NCBI RefSeq assembly: GCF_900187505.1
Contig: NZ_FYDL01000011.1
Span: 1-64,000 of the forward strand
Length of the DNA: 64,000 nt
Direction of reading: 5' to 3'
DNA from: Pseudomonas sp. Irchel s3h17
GTDB taxonomy: Bacteria > Pseudomonadota > Gammaproteobacteria > Pseudomonadales > Pseudomonadaceae
Position 1 is the first letter of the stretch, and the number at the start of each line of letters is the position of its first letter. The position numbers and the translations under genes are program-made. This document shows positions 9,210 to 17,968 of the stretch, one piece after another. The notes beneath the pieces were generated by a model. It had not been told where the DNA came from and made no database searches. It saw only the letters and a program-made list of their open reading frames with translations.

Positions 9210-9860
9210 ATGAACACCGCCGCATTGCGCGAGCAGATCAAACTTGCCCAACAACATGAAGCCGAAACCGGTCAGCTGACCCGTCAGCTGGAAGTCCAAC
9301 TGCCACACCTGCACTCCGCCATCCAGATACCGGACGTCGACGCCAAGGGCGTGATGACCCGTTTTGTTGCCGCCTATATAGACCAGGTACCGGACCTGCT
9401 CGACGCTGCCAATGCGGTCGCGCGCGAAGCCGGTATCGAGTCCCAGATCAAACCGGTGCTGAAGATCGCCGAGCAATTCTTCATCCAGCCACCGGCAATC
9501 ATGACCGGTCACATAGGCCTGGATAGCCTGCTGGACGAGTCCTACCTGGCTCATCGCCTGGTAGAAGAGGTGAACGACCTCTACATCAAACATTTCGGCC
9601 AGCCACTGATCCCATTGGACATGACTGTCGCCAACCTGATTGCCCACCAACTGATCGGCGAAGCGTTCGCCAACCAGCTGGATGAGGCCGTCCATCACGC
9701 CGTTGACGAAATGCTCAGCGAAGAAAGCTTCGCACTGGAATCCGTCGAGGCCTACCGGGAAAAACTGAACAGCCCGGACACCGGTGCTGCCTGGAAGCGC
9801 TGGCCATGCCTGTCACGCCAGCTCGGCGTAGGGCTGGATCTGGATCAACCGGCCGCCTGA
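9210..9860 (+). CDS. Conserved hypothetical protein
   Basis: 216 residues, mainly helical and soluble, without signal peptide or membrane segment. The first third is glutamine- and glutamate-rich (REQIKLAQQHEAETGQLTRQ). A TGGAG ribosome site lies six bases before the ATG at 9210; the upstream in-frame ATG at 9168 lacks one. The gene is divergent from coxB, and a hairpin at 9885-9912 follows its stop. I do not recognise the family and assign no function. Confidence 0.7.
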   Translation: MNTAALREQIKLAQQHEAETGQLTRQLEVQLPHLHSAIQIPDVDAKGVMTRFVAAYIDQVPDLLDAANAVAREAGIESQIKPVLKIAEQFFIQPPAIMTGHIGLDSLLDESYLAHRLVEEVNDLYIKHFGQPLIPLDMTVANLIAHQLIGEAFANQLDEAVHHAVDEMLSEESFALESVEAYREKLNSPDTGAAWKRWPCLSRQLGVGLDLDQPAA

Positions 9861-9884
9861 GTCAGCCGTCCCCCCTCCAATACC

Positions 9885-9912
9885 TGTGGGAGCAGCCTTG
9901 CTTGCTCCCACA
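9885..9912. terminator. REP-like hairpin after the 9210 gene
   Basis: A 10-base-pair perfect stem (TGTGGGAGCA / TGCTCCCACA) with an eight-base loop. It lies between two converging genes, so it could end transcripts from either side, but there is no strong T-tract. The sequence is of the short single-REP kind common in P. fluorescens. Confidence 0.55.
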
Positions 9913-10098
9913 AGGACATTTACCCGGCTGAACCCACAGCCAGAAACCCCACCCTGCAAACCGGCAGTTCCCTTGGCCAAGCCACATTCAGTGATGCCGC
10001 CCCCATGAGACGTCCCCCGGATTGATTCCGGTGTGGCGAAGCCTGGACGCTTTTCAGCAGTCTCGACCAGCCCGCAAAAGGGCGGTTGTTCGAGAGAT

Positions 10099-10830
10099 TT
10101 AGAAGCGCGCCTTGGGCGTCGCCATGGGGATCGGAAGACTGCCATCCAAGGGCAGGAAGCAGCCCTTGTCCGCGTCGTAGGCTTTTATTTCACTGGTTTC
10201 GATGCTGTAGACCCAGCCATGGATGAACAGCTGACCGTTGGCCATGCGCGACGCCACGGAGGGGTGAGTGCGCAAATGCTGCAGCTGGGCGATCACGTTT
10301 TCTTCGGTCAGCACCTGCATGCTTTCGTTTTCATCAGCGCAATTGCAGTTTTCCTGGACCATGGTTTTCGCGACTTCGGCGTGGCGTAACCAGGCCTTTA
10401 CCGTGGGCATTTTTTCCAGGGTCTGCGGGTTCAGGACCGCCCGCATGGCACCGCAATCGGAATGTCCGCAAATGATGATGTGCTGCACACCCAAGGCCAA
10501 CACTGCGTACTCGATGGCAGTGGAAACACCGCCGTTCATTTGCCCATAGGGCGGTACGACGTTGCCGACATTACGGGTCACAAACAGATCGCCTGGAGCG
10601 CTTTGGGTAATCAACTCGGGAACGATGCGTGAATCGGCGCACGCAATGAACATCGCACGCGGCCGTTGCGCCGTGGCGAGCTTCTTGAACAGTTCTTCCT
10701 GTTCCGGGAAGACTTCATGATGAAAATGCAGAAAGCCGTCAACGATATGCTGCAGCGCCGCATCGGCGCTTTCGGCCTCGGGAAGGGCTGAATCCAGCGC
10801 CGCCAACGGCGGTCCATTTTCGTCACTCAT
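10099..10830 (-). CDS. Beta-class carbonic anhydrase
   Basis: A 243-residue enzyme for the interconversion of carbon dioxide and bicarbonate. The zinc site is complete: Cys64 with the Asp66-Arg68 dyad in CADSR, and His123 and Cys126 in CGHSDCG. Further family blocks are RNVGNVVPPYG and STAIEYAVLALG. The first 25 residues are an extension rich in Asp, Glu and Ala. The ATG at 10830 follows AGAGGATGAGTC. Its position after the oxidase cluster matches other Pseudomonas chromosomes. Confidence 0.95.
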   Translation of the reverse strand: MSDENGPPLAALDSALPEAESADAALQHIVDGFLHFHHEVFPEQEELFKKLATAQRPRAMFIACADSRIVPELITQSAPGDLFVTRNVGNVVPPYGQMNGGVSTAIEYAVLALGVQHIIICGHSDCGAMRAVLNPQTLEKMPTVKAWLRHAEVAKTMVQENCNCADENESMQVLTEENVIAQLQHLRTHPSVASRMANGQLFIHGWVYSIETSEIKAYDADKGCFLPLDGSLPIPMATPKARF

Positions 10831-11212
10831 GACTCATCCTCTTTGGCAGATTAAGGGAGTATCCGAGAGTTTACATCACTTCCAACCTGAACTTTTACTC
10901 AGTTGCAATACAGACGACGAGAACGTCATCCACAAAGAACAAGCCCGTCACCACAGTAACCTTTCAACCTTAGTTGAAACTTGACAGAGACCCTTGAGCA
11001 CTCACCCGACTGTCCAAGAGGTCCGGCACGCGCAATCGCAACGGGCACATCAGCAACATCAAATCTGTTTAATGCACAGACAATCTTAAACGTTAATCCT
11101 CAGAAACAAAGCGCAAAAGTTTAAGGCTGTTTTATTATAGAAGCACCACTATTCTAGCCAACAAGTGCACGAGCACTTGAAAACTTTAAGCACACTCAAA
11201 GGAATGAACCCA
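10831..11212. other. AT-rich intergenic region with a perfect hairpin
   Basis: About 380 bases without a gene separate the carbonic anhydrase from a divergent unknown gene. At 10962-10979 there is a perfect seven-pair stem TTTCAAC / GTTGAAA with loop CTTA, followed at once by TTGACA (10980-10985). A TATTATAG stretch at 11133-11140 could be a -10 box for the downstream gene. No RNA gene was recognised. Confidence 0.4.
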
Positions 11213-11779
11213 ATGACCGCTTTTGTCGAAAACATGAACGAACTTCGCGCCCACCACAAATCCTTGTTGGCGGGTGGCAAACAACAAGCCGCTCGTAGTT
11301 TCTCCATGCCAAGCGCCACCGCACTGGATGACGTTTCACCAGATGAAGCAATCGCCCTGGAAGAACTGAAATCGACAGCAAAAATGCTGGCTATCACCCA
11401 GAATCAGGGCATGGAGCTCAGCATTACCAAAGATGCCCAGGACTTGAGCAACGCTGCGGGTAATGCCGCTGCCACTGCGGCATTCAAACAGCAAATGAAT
11501 GAAAGACGTCTCTACGAAAAAGAGCAATCCGAAAAAAATATTGACCGAATCTTCGACAAGGCCATTGAAATCGGTGAACGGCACCCGAACGCACAGAAAG
11601 CAATAATGTCCACGACTGAAATAATTTTCAACCTGTTCCGACTGATGTCGGAAAAATTCAATATTTTCATTACAAAAGTTATAGCCGAAACTATCACATG
11701 GGTTAAAAATGCCTTCGCCGATATCAAGTCGACTTTTAGCAATATTGGCGGCTGGATTCAAGGCTGGTTTGCCAGCTGA
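11213..11779 (+). CDS. Unknown helical protein with tryptophan-rich C-terminus
   Basis: 188 residues. The middle part (about 55-125) is alpha-helical and rich in Ala, Gln and Glu. The last 55 residues are hydrophobic/amphipathic (IIFNLFRLMSEKFNIFITKV) and the end is glycine- and tryptophan-rich (GGWIQGWFAS). There is no signal peptide. ATG 11213 has AAGGA eight bases upstream, whereas the ATGs at 11204 and 11165 are badly spaced or lack a site. The gene is AT-richer than its neighbours and stands alone between two long intergenic regions, which suggests late acquisition. A surface- or membrane-acting role is only a guess; I do not recognise the family. Confidence 0.65.
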   Translation: MTAFVENMNELRAHHKSLLAGGKQQAARSFSMPSATALDDVSPDEAIALEELKSTAKMLAITQNQGMELSITKDAQDLSNAAGNAAATAAFKQQMNERRLYEKEQSEKNIDRIFDKAIEIGERHPNAQKAIMSTTEIIFNLFRLMSEKFNIFITKVIAETITWVKNAFADIKSTFSNIGGWIQGWFAS

Positions 11780-11865
11780 TTAATTACGCTAAGAAACTCT
11801 AAGCACCCGACGTTCCAGCGCTGTAGTCCAACACTGAAGACTGGCCTGGTGAGTGACGGTCAACT

Positions 11866-11900
11866 GGGGCGTCGGTACATTACCCGTGTACCGATGCCCC
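11866..11900 (+). terminator. Hairpin downstream of the 11213 gene
   Basis: A 13-pair stem with one mismatch (GGGGCGTCGGTAC / GTACCGATGCCCC) and a nine-base loop, followed by TTTACC. It lies about 90 bases after the stop and is the best candidate for the transcript end. From here to 12222 I see no further gene; a short frame at 11932 has no coding support. Confidence 0.55.
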
Positions 11901-12222
11901 TTTACCACCTGAGTAGTTAGCTCGAGATCTGGTGGGCCGAGGCCGTCGCAGCCAATGGTTGGCTGTCTTGATCAATCATGGTTGGTGCTCCTTGGCAAAG
12001 AAAAGGAGCTTTCCCGTTTTTACCTGGAACAGTGTCAGTGACTGGCAGACAAGCATCCAGAGCGCAATCTGGCGACCAATCAGTCACTCGACTTACATAG
12101 CAACCGCCAAAACTTGACTCGAACTATGTAAATCGCCCTGGAGCAGGTGATACAGCTCACAAAACGCGAACAACGAATCAATACGCATACTACGTACCAC
12201 GAAAAAACCGGTCATTTCGTAG

Positions 12223-13092
12223 CTAAAGCAACGCCATCTGAGCACCTGGAGGGCAAAAAGACGTGCAATCCAGATTGAAGCCTTCGCGCTGGTTGAGCCC
12301 CAGGCGTTTTATTGTCTTGGCAAAGCGTTGCGCCAGCAAGTCGGCGAAAGGCCCTTCACCGCGCATGCGAGACCCGAAGCGACTGTCATATAGCTCGCCG
12401 CCACGACTTTGGCGAATCAGACTCAAGACATGGGCTGCGCGTTGCGGGTAGTGGGCCGCCAGCCACTCCTCGAACAGCGGTGCAACCTCCAGCGGCAGGC
12501 GCAACATCATGTAGGCCGCACTCTGGGCACCGGCCGCGTGGGCTTCGGTCAGCAGGCTTTCCAGTTCGCTGTCGTTGATCATCGGGATCATCGGCGAACA
12601 CAACACCCCGACCGGAATGCCAGCTTCTCGCATGACCCGAATCGCCCTCAAGCGCGCCTTGGGTGCCGCGGTTCGCGGTTCAAGAATGCGTTTGAGCTCG
12701 TCGTCCAGGCTCGTCAGGCTGATCATCACCGCCACCAGTCGCCGCTCGGCCAATTCGGAGAGCAGATCCAGGTCGCGAAGAATCAGCGAGCCCTTGGTGA
12801 TAATGGTCACCGGATGTCGATAGCGCAGCAGCACTTCAAGGATGCGTCGGGTAATCCTGTGTTCGTGCTCGATCGGCTGATAAGGGTCGGTGTTGGAGCC
12901 CAGATTGATCGGTGCACACTGATATCCACGCCTGGATAACTGTTGCTCAAGTACGTCGGCGGCATTGCTTTTGGCAATCAGCCGGGTCTCGAAATCGAGC
13001 CCGGGCGACAGGTCCCAATAAGCATGGCTGGGCCGCGCATAGCAGTAGATGCAGCTGTGATGTGTAATTAGTACCAATACGGAACTGGCCAA
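12223..13092 (-). pseudogene. Radical SAM protein (PA0069 family), C-terminal part, split by insertion
   Basis: The frame encodes about 277 residues of a PA0069-type radical SAM protein from SCIYCYARPSHAYWD onward. It keeps the second and third cysteines of the iron-sulfur motif, NLGSNTDPYQP, the TITKGSLILRD strand and the C-terminal CTSFCPPGAQ. The first 13 codons (13054-13092) come from the inserted element. The missing N-terminal part, with the first motif cysteine, lies at 23354-23593. The intact protein would be about 353 residues. Without all three cysteines in one chain this fragment cannot form the cluster in the normal way, so the gene is inactive unless the element excises. Confidence 0.9.
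13042..13060. other. Left attachment junction of the serine-integrase element
   Basis: Chromosomal sequence GCAGTAGATGCA (radical SAM codons read on the other strand) changes at 13053/13054 to element sequence. At the right end (23364-23365) chromosomal sequence resumes with CAACCATGCTC. The bases shared by both junctions are essentially the dinucleotide CA (13052-13053 and 23364-23365), as expected for the two-base crossover of a serine integrase. Confidence 0.75.
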
Positions 13093-13164
13093 GAACCCGT
13101 CAGGAGATGACGGGCTCCAACGAAAAACGCGATGATGTTGCTACATCAAGCGGGTTGCTGGGGG

Positions 13165-13437
13165 TTAGGCAGGATATTTTTGGAAGTGAGCGTCGATTTC
13201 GGACTGATACCGATTTTGGAAACCAATGCTCTCGTTCAATTTTGCTTTCCAATCACCACCTTCTCGGTAGGTCTCTAGTACAGCTTTGGCATATTCCAGC
13301 TGTTTCCTAGCCCAAAACGGAACCGGTGTACCTTCAAGCTCCAGCTGTTCAACTACTCGTTCAGCATTGTGAAGGCATTCCGCTGAGGCACGCTCCATAT
13401 CATCCATTGGTATACCCATTCCTTTTAGTCGCCACAT
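13165..13437 (-). CDS. Small hypothetical protein of the element
   Basis: Up to 90 residues, soluble, helical and charged, with RASAECLHNAERVVEQLELEG and FWARKQLEYAKAVLETYREG as amphipathic helices. The start is uncertain: ATG 13437 lacks a clear ribosome site, and AAAAGGA lies directly against an internal ATG. It is the first gene inside the left end of the element. I do not recognise the family. Confidence 0.55.
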   Translation of the reverse strand: MWRLKGMGIPMDDMERASAECLHNAERVVEQLELEGTPVPFWARKQLEYAKAVLETYREGGDWKAKLNESIGFQNRYQSEIDAHFQKYPA

Positions 13438-13663
13438 GGCAACTCTAGGGTAGGTGAGGGTGGAGCTTTGGCAAATATCAGCGCGGGGGCACCACGGTTA
13501 AGACCAGCTACAAATGCGAAACGATCCTATCCGGTAAATGTGAAAATATGAGAGCTTTGGGGTGGCTCACTAGCTACCCCTGACAGGGAGAGGGAAGAAG
13601 AGCTATCACGTCTCAGAGGGGCTGAAACCGCCTAGAAAAGACGGTTCTAGAGGGGATTCCACC

Positions 13664-14296
13664 TTATGCTTCAGCGGTCTTCATCTCACGCTTGATCCTG
13701 TACACCGTAGCCACGCCACAGTCAGCTAGTTTGGCTACCTGATCAGCCGACATAGATGGGTGCTTGGCCATCAGAGCTACAACCTTGTCCCACATTGCAG
13801 CATTCTTTGATTTGCCTGCTGGCTTCCAGTCAGGATCAGCAGCTTTCTTGTTCTCCAGTCCTTGGAGGATGCGTTCCACGCGCTTTTCTTGATCAAGACG
13901 GGCCATCGTAGCCATGAGGTCCAACAACATGCTGTTGATGACTTCCATGATCTGCCCGGTGATACCTTTCTCTTCAACCATCATGTGACTAGTAGGCAAG
14001 TCTGCTATTACCAAACGCAGCCCCTTGGCCTTGATGGTGGCCTTCAATGTCTCCCAGTCAGCTTGGGAAAGACGACTCAAACGGTCTACCGACTCACAGA
14101 CGATGCAATCCCCAGCGTCGGCAGTGTTGAGCAGGCGCATCAGTTCAGGACGGTTCAGTTTCGTACCACTGATATTCTCTGCGTAGATAGCGGCTACGAT
14201 TAAACCCTTCTCTGCGGCGAATGCCTCAAGGGAAGCTTTTGCACGATTGGCGTCTTGGTCCTTGGTACTGGCTCGCAGGTAGAGGTGGGCTTTCAT
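13664..14296 (-). CDS. Small serine recombinase (resolvase/invertase family)
   Basis: 210 residues. The resolvase N-terminal domain has the catalytic arginine and serine in LYLRAST (Arg8, Ser10), the conserved ESVDRLSRL near 70 and a long E-helix region near 115-145. The C-terminal part ends in a helix-turn-helix (SADQVAKLADCGVATVYRIK). AAAGGA lies ten bases before the ATG. It is far shorter than the element's integrase, so it more likely acts as a resolvase or invertase than as the integrase. No inverted repeats for a DNA switch were found nearby. Confidence 0.88.
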   Translation of the reverse strand: MKAHLYLRASTKDQDANRAKASLEAFAAEKGLIVAAIYAENISGTKLNRPELMRLLNTADAGDCIVCESVDRLSRLSQADWETLKATIKAKGLRLVIADLPTSHMMVEEKGITGQIMEVINSMLLDLMATMARLDQEKRVERILQGLENKKAADPDWKPAGKSKNAAMWDKVVALMAKHPSMSADQVAKLADCGVATVYRIKREMKTAEA

Positions 14297-14462
14297 GGCT
14301 GGCTATCCTTTAGCATTTGATTTGATAGGCCTATGATAATACGATCATATATCTATCTGAAAGAGTTATTTGATAGCTGGCGACAAACGGTTATCGCACT
14401 ACCAAACAAGTAGAGTCTTTTGATAGTGATTGGCGACAGCGCGAGGTCAGCAGGGAATGCGA

Positions 14463-15023
14463 ATGTCTAAGGTTGATAAATCAATTGCGAGGGCTAGCCA
14501 CGAGTATCTCTATACCCTCATGGTCAAAGCTTCCACATTTTCAGTCTACGTCGAAACTAACAACACCCGCATGGAGCCTGAGGGCTCACTCCTGATGCGG
14601 TTTCTCTCAACCAACGTGTTAGAACCCGATGAGCTGCTGCAAGCAATGCATTCATACCCATGCCTGGGAGATATCGAATTCCTAACGTGGGGTATCAAGC
14701 CGGGATCTAAAAAAGAGCGGAAGCTTGCGGCGGTGTACCAAAGACGGTGCTGCCACCCGCATTCGTTTCACTTTGTAGAAATCCTTGCCCAAGTGGATTG
14801 CTACTGCGCGACGGTCGAGGCATCAGCGGGGGAGGAGGTGGAGTACGTAAAGCACAATCTGCATGAGGATTATCAATCCGGTTTCCAGACGGTAGACGGT
14901 CGGTTATTTGCCTATCGTCAGGAATACGACAGGGCGAGTACCTTCCTCTATGGTGTGGAGCAGAAGCCATATGACAGGTACGCGTTCGACATTAGCTTTT
15001 TGGTGGGGATCGCTAAGGAGTGA
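14463..15023 (+). CDS. Hypothetical protein of the element
   Basis: 186 residues, apparently cytosolic, with no membrane segment. It has a cysteine cluster (YQRRCCHPHSF, QVDCYCATVE) in the middle and ends in AFDISFLVGIAKE. The ATG at 14463 was chosen because AGGGA sits six bases before it; the ATG at 14457 touches the site. It is divergent from the resolvase gene with about 170 bases between them, probably containing both promoters. Not recognised. Confidence 0.6.
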   Translation: MSKVDKSIARASHEYLYTLMVKASTFSVYVETNNTRMEPEGSLLMRFLSTNVLEPDELLQAMHSYPCLGDIEFLTWGIKPGSKKERKLAAVYQRRCCHPHSFHFVEILAQVDCYCATVEASAGEEVEYVKHNLHEDYQSGFQTVDGRLFAYRQEYDRASTFLYGVEQKPYDRYAFDISFLVGIAKE

Positions 15024-15169
15024 CTCAGCGACAGAGAGCGTTCTCCTTGTACTGACGCGACACAATGACGGCACATCTGGAATCGACCCATTGACCAGTA
15101 GTGAGCCTTGCGAACGTCTCCGTACTAGTGGCACTCTGATACTCTCAAATGCACGCAAGGGAAGCTGAC

Positions 15170-15370
15170 ATGAAAGACGGGATCATTCGGTTGAACGACT
15201 ACCTTTGCTACTTCGCCATTGTTGCCGTTGCGTTTGCGGGTTACGCAATCTATGGCGAGTGGGGGGCAATCGGGGGTTTTGTAGCTGGGGCGGTGATGGC
15301 TGGGTTCTGGCTTGTCCTTAGCGGGATTTATGACGAGCTGAAAAAGATTACCGCTGCCAAAGGACTATAA
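15170..15370 (+). CDS. Small membrane protein
   Basis: 66 residues with two hydrophobic helices (about 12-30 and 36-55) joined by a glycine-rich GEWGAIGG turn and a basic tail (KKITAAKGL). AGGGA precedes the ATG at good distance. The next gene, encoding a secreted protein, starts three bases after its stop, so the two are probably co-transcribed. Function unknown; an envelope role is inferred only from topology. Confidence 0.6.
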   Translation: MKDGIIRLNDYLCYFAIVAVAFAGYAIYGEWGAIGGFVAGAVMAGFWLVLSGIYDELKKITAAKGL

Positions 15371-15373
15371 AAA

Positions 15374-16297
15374 ATGCAGTCTGCAAACAAATCCGGAGTT
15401 TGCACAATCGCTTGTGTGGCGTTCCTTGTTAGCTATGGGACTGAGGCGAGCGATACAAAATTCAATCCCCTGTCAGACGAAACATGTTCATCGTATTTCA
15501 GCTACCTACCGTCCTCAGCCACCGCCGAAGATAAAAAGTCAATAAATAATCTAAGCGTACACCTAGCAATGTCATCGTCATTACGATATTTGCTGGGCAG
15601 GGACTCTATCATTAGCGACATGAAAACCAGCTTGGGAAATACTCCGTTCATCGCTAAGCTAGATGATGTGAAGAAAAAGCTTGGGGTTGCACAAGTTGAC
15701 TATCTTCGTGGCTATATCAGTTATCAAGAGTCACTCCATAAGGGGCAAATGCAGAAATACTTGAACAAAGACTCAGAGTACAAAAAATTTGTAGGAACAG
15801 AGTCTATCTGCTCACTTCAATCCCTGTATAAATCTTCCGATACGTCCCAAGTAGAGATGATTGAGAAATTTGTCAATGCGTTGGCCTTGGTTGAAGATGC
15901 TAAGTTTGGCAACTTTCAGATAAAGCGTGAAAGCTGCAAGGTCAGCGCATCCGTGGGTACTTCAAATCCTTACTCGGAACCAGAACGTTGGGACGGGTCA
16001 CAATTCATTGTAATCGATGCACGATTTAAGAATTTAGACACTGAAGGCCGTCTGCCAAGCGAAGGGAGTCTAATCATTCAAACCAGTGATGGTAGAGAAC
16101 TTCGGTATGATACGACTGAAACTGTAATGCAGCGGGGTTATGGTATCTACTTCAAGTCAATCAATCCGCTTGTCACGATGCCTACGAAAATTGTGTATCG
16201 AATTCCAACAGATATTAGTGGTGAGGTACTGTGGGAGCCTGGAAGGAACGCAGGCAAGAAAAGACTTTGGTGTACGTTCATACTCCCAAAGGTTTAA
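15374..16297 (+). CDS. Secreted or periplasmic protein of unknown function
   Basis: 307 residues. An N-terminal signal sequence (GVCTIACVAFLVSYGTEAS) probably ends with cleavage near residue 26. The mature part is polar with four cysteines that could form disulfides. Its second half (about 190-305) is rich in beta strands, with FIVIDARFKNLDTEG and PTKIVYRIP, resembling an Ig-like or DUF4352-type fold, though this is weak. AAGGA precedes the ATG. Base composition is clearly AT-richer than the chromosome. It forms a pair with the membrane protein before it. Confidence 0.65.
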   Translation: MQSANKSGVCTIACVAFLVSYGTEASDTKFNPLSDETCSSYFSYLPSSATAEDKKSINNLSVHLAMSSSLRYLLGRDSIISDMKTSLGNTPFIAKLDDVKKKLGVAQVDYLRGYISYQESLHKGQMQKYLNKDSEYKKFVGTESICSLQSLYKSSDTSQVEMIEKFVNALALVEDAKFGNFQIKRESCKVSASVGTSNPYSEPERWDGSQFIVIDARFKNLDTEGRLPSEGSLIIQTSDGRELRYDTTETVMQRGYGIYFKSINPLVTMPTKIVYRIPTDISGEVLWEPGRNAGKKRLWCTFILPKV

Positions 16298-16616
16298 GCT
16301 CAGCATTGGCATAAGTTAACGCATACGCATTCACGAAAGTTCTAAACTTTTCTAGATCCCAAGGCCCACCAACTGGCTCGCCGTTAACAAACACAACGGA
16401 ATTTACCCAGAGACGGGACGCGGCTGTAAGCTCCTCAAACAAGCTGTAGGCTTGACTAGGCGTTACCGCAGACTCTATCTGGACTGACCAGCGCCCGGAC
16501 CTATCTAGGTATTGCCACTGCTCTCTGAGTGGTGAGAACGAATCGATAGAAAGCTTTGTGCTGCTATCCGGATAGTCCATCGAAACTTTCAGAATAAGCC
16601 AATAGAAATACGTCAT
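16278..16616 (-). CDS. Hypothetical protein, coupled to the gene at 16613
   Basis: 112 residues with a hydrophobic start (YFYWLILKVSMDY) and a central part (RSGRWSVQIESAVTPSQAYSLF) that looks like mixed alpha/beta. Its ATG overlaps the stop of the preceding gene in ATGA, indicating coupled translation. It converges with, and overlaps by 20 bases, the secreted-protein gene. No family was recognised. Confidence 0.55.
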   Translation of the reverse strand: MTYFYWLILKVSMDYPDSSTKLSIDSFSPLREQWQYLDRSGRWSVQIESAVTPSQAYSLFEELTAASRLWVNSVVFVNGEPVGGPWDLEKFRTFVNAYALTYANAELKPLGV

Positions 16617-16879
16617 TGGCTACGGCCCTGTAGTAATTTGATCCTAGCATCTAAAATTCTAAGCTGTGATTCCATGTCGGTAATGATCCTGTCTTGTCTT
16701 TCAGCGTTATTATTAATTTTCTGTTCGGTGTAGTTAACCAATGAATCCATTCTAGATCGAAATGCATCGTCACTACTGCGATCAACGCTTACTGTGAGCA
16801 ATGCAAACGTCAGTAATGACATACAGATAACACTGGCTAGAGCGAACAGCCCCAGAACAGCTATTGCGATGTTATTCAA
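16613..16879 (-). CDS. Membrane-anchored coiled-coil protein
   Basis: 88 residues: one transmembrane segment (about 5-30) followed by a charged coiled coil (RMDSLVNYTEQKINNNAERQ to the end). The frame begins with a TTG at 16879 after AAGAAGG; no in-frame ATG precedes the hydrophobic segment. With the coupled downstream gene it forms a two-gene unit that could act at the envelope, but this rests on topology alone. Confidence 0.55.
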   Translation of the reverse strand: MNNIAIAVLGLFALASVICMSLLTFALLTVSVDRSSDDAFRSRMDSLVNYTEQKINNNAERQDRIITDMESQLRILDARIKLLQGRSQ

Positions 16880-17013
16880 ACTTAAAAACCTTCTTATTTG
16901 TTATCGTTTTAACTTATAACTTCGTCAAGTGTTATAATGTTACATTATTGGCGGGAGAATGCATCGTGCTAAACAGAACATTCAAACTCAGTAGTAAACA
17001 TCGGCCCTAGAAG

Positions 17014-17046
17014 GGGGTGGGAGGATATTTAGTCCTCAAACACCCC
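17014..17046. terminator. Two-part hairpin after the 17064 gene
   Basis: An outer stem GGGGTG / CACCCC (17014-17019 with 17041-17046) encloses an inner stem GAGGA / TCCTC (17021-17025 with 17033-17037). It lies 18 bases beyond the stop of the minus-strand pair 17318/17064 and is the likely transcript end there, although no T-tract follows. Confidence 0.5.
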
Positions 17047-17063
17047 GTATGCATATATCCTGC

Positions 17064-17321
17064 TTAGGCTGGATTAACTCCATACTTCTCTGTGAGAATC
17101 TTATGGGTGAGATCAGCGCTGTCGTACATAAGTTTTTCTAGTTTAGTCATTGGCGGGGTTGCCGCTGCTGCTAACAGGATATCAATGTATACCTGAAGCT
17201 CTTCCTTAGATAACTTTGTCGTGGCAGGTTCCACCTTTAGCTCAGGAGCCTTCTTGGCGGCATTGCGGGCCATAGCGCGCTCTAGCTGTTTATTGAATAT
17301 AGTGTTGGAGACGGTCATCAC
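17064..17321 (-). CDS. Hypothetical protein, second gene of a coupled pair
   Basis: 85 residues, soluble and helical, with a basic start (FNKQLERAMARNAAKKAPELK) and no membrane segment. The ATG overlaps the stop of the 17318 gene in ATGA, so the two are translated together. A small adaptor or DNA-associated protein is possible; no family was recognised. Confidence 0.55.
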   Translation of the reverse strand: MMTVSNTIFNKQLERAMARNAAKKAPELKVEPATTKLSKEELQVYIDILLAAAATPPMTKLEKLMYDSADLTHKILTEKYGVNPA

Positions 17322-17794
17322 ACAGCTTCCTTTTCAGATGAAAGATTGGCAAAGAACTCCGATGCCTCTTTAGCTGCATCAGCGCGTAGTTTTGCTTCCC
17401 GATCAGCCTCTTTCTTTGCTTCCTTATCTACTTGAGCTTGGTATAGCTGTTGCTCCAGGATCTTCTGTTGCTTTTGTTTTTCTACTTCTAGATCTGCCAG
17501 ATAAGCAGTCTTTGTTTCAATGGCAACATTTTCCAGCAAGTCAGCGATGTCTTCTTTCAGCAAGAATACTGTAAACCCTGCCGTAGTGTTGATTGGATGA
17601 TTGTCTGAAAGCACTCGTCCTGCTGCAAACAGCTTTTGCAGTTTAGGCATAAGAATGGACACGGGCTCGCTATACCGGTCTACTGCGGCATACGAACGCA
17701 TAAACATAAATCGTGCGTGTTCGATTCGTTTGTCCAGTACATCCTGATTGTATTGGAAGCTTTGCAGACTTACGCTAGGTTTGATATTAGTCAT
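17318..17794 (-). CDS. Coiled-coil hypothetical protein
   Basis: 158 residues. The first 100 residues are mixed. From about 95 to the end there is a long charged helix (KQKQQKILEQQLYQAQVDKE and continuing), predicted as a coiled coil. It has no signal sequence. It starts a coupled pair with the gene at 17064. Between it and the next gene at 17969 are about 170 bases with no gene. Confidence 0.55.
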   Translation of the reverse strand: MTNIKPSVSLQSFQYNQDVLDKRIEHARFMFMRSYAAVDRYSEPVSILMPKLQKLFAAGRVLSDNHPINTTAGFTVFLLKEDIADLLENVAIETKTAYLADLEVEKQKQQKILEQQLYQAQVDKEAKKEADREAKLRADAAKEASEFFANLSSEKEAV

Positions 17795-17968
17795 ATTATT
17801 ATTTCCTTCTGTGGTTTAGATGCCTTTACGGCTTTGTGTAGGCAAAGAGATTGCCTGTATCGCTCTTATTGCAAGAGCAGATTCTTTGGTGTTAATTGTC
17901 TGAGAGCCTTATATATCAGGGCTTAGAGTGCGATGTGTGAATCAACTGTACTATCTAGTAGGGTGTTG

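Noticed and set aside
11932..12117. Short plus-strand frame of 61 residues
   Set aside because: No ribosome site, no plausible protein pattern, and located in an intergenic region.
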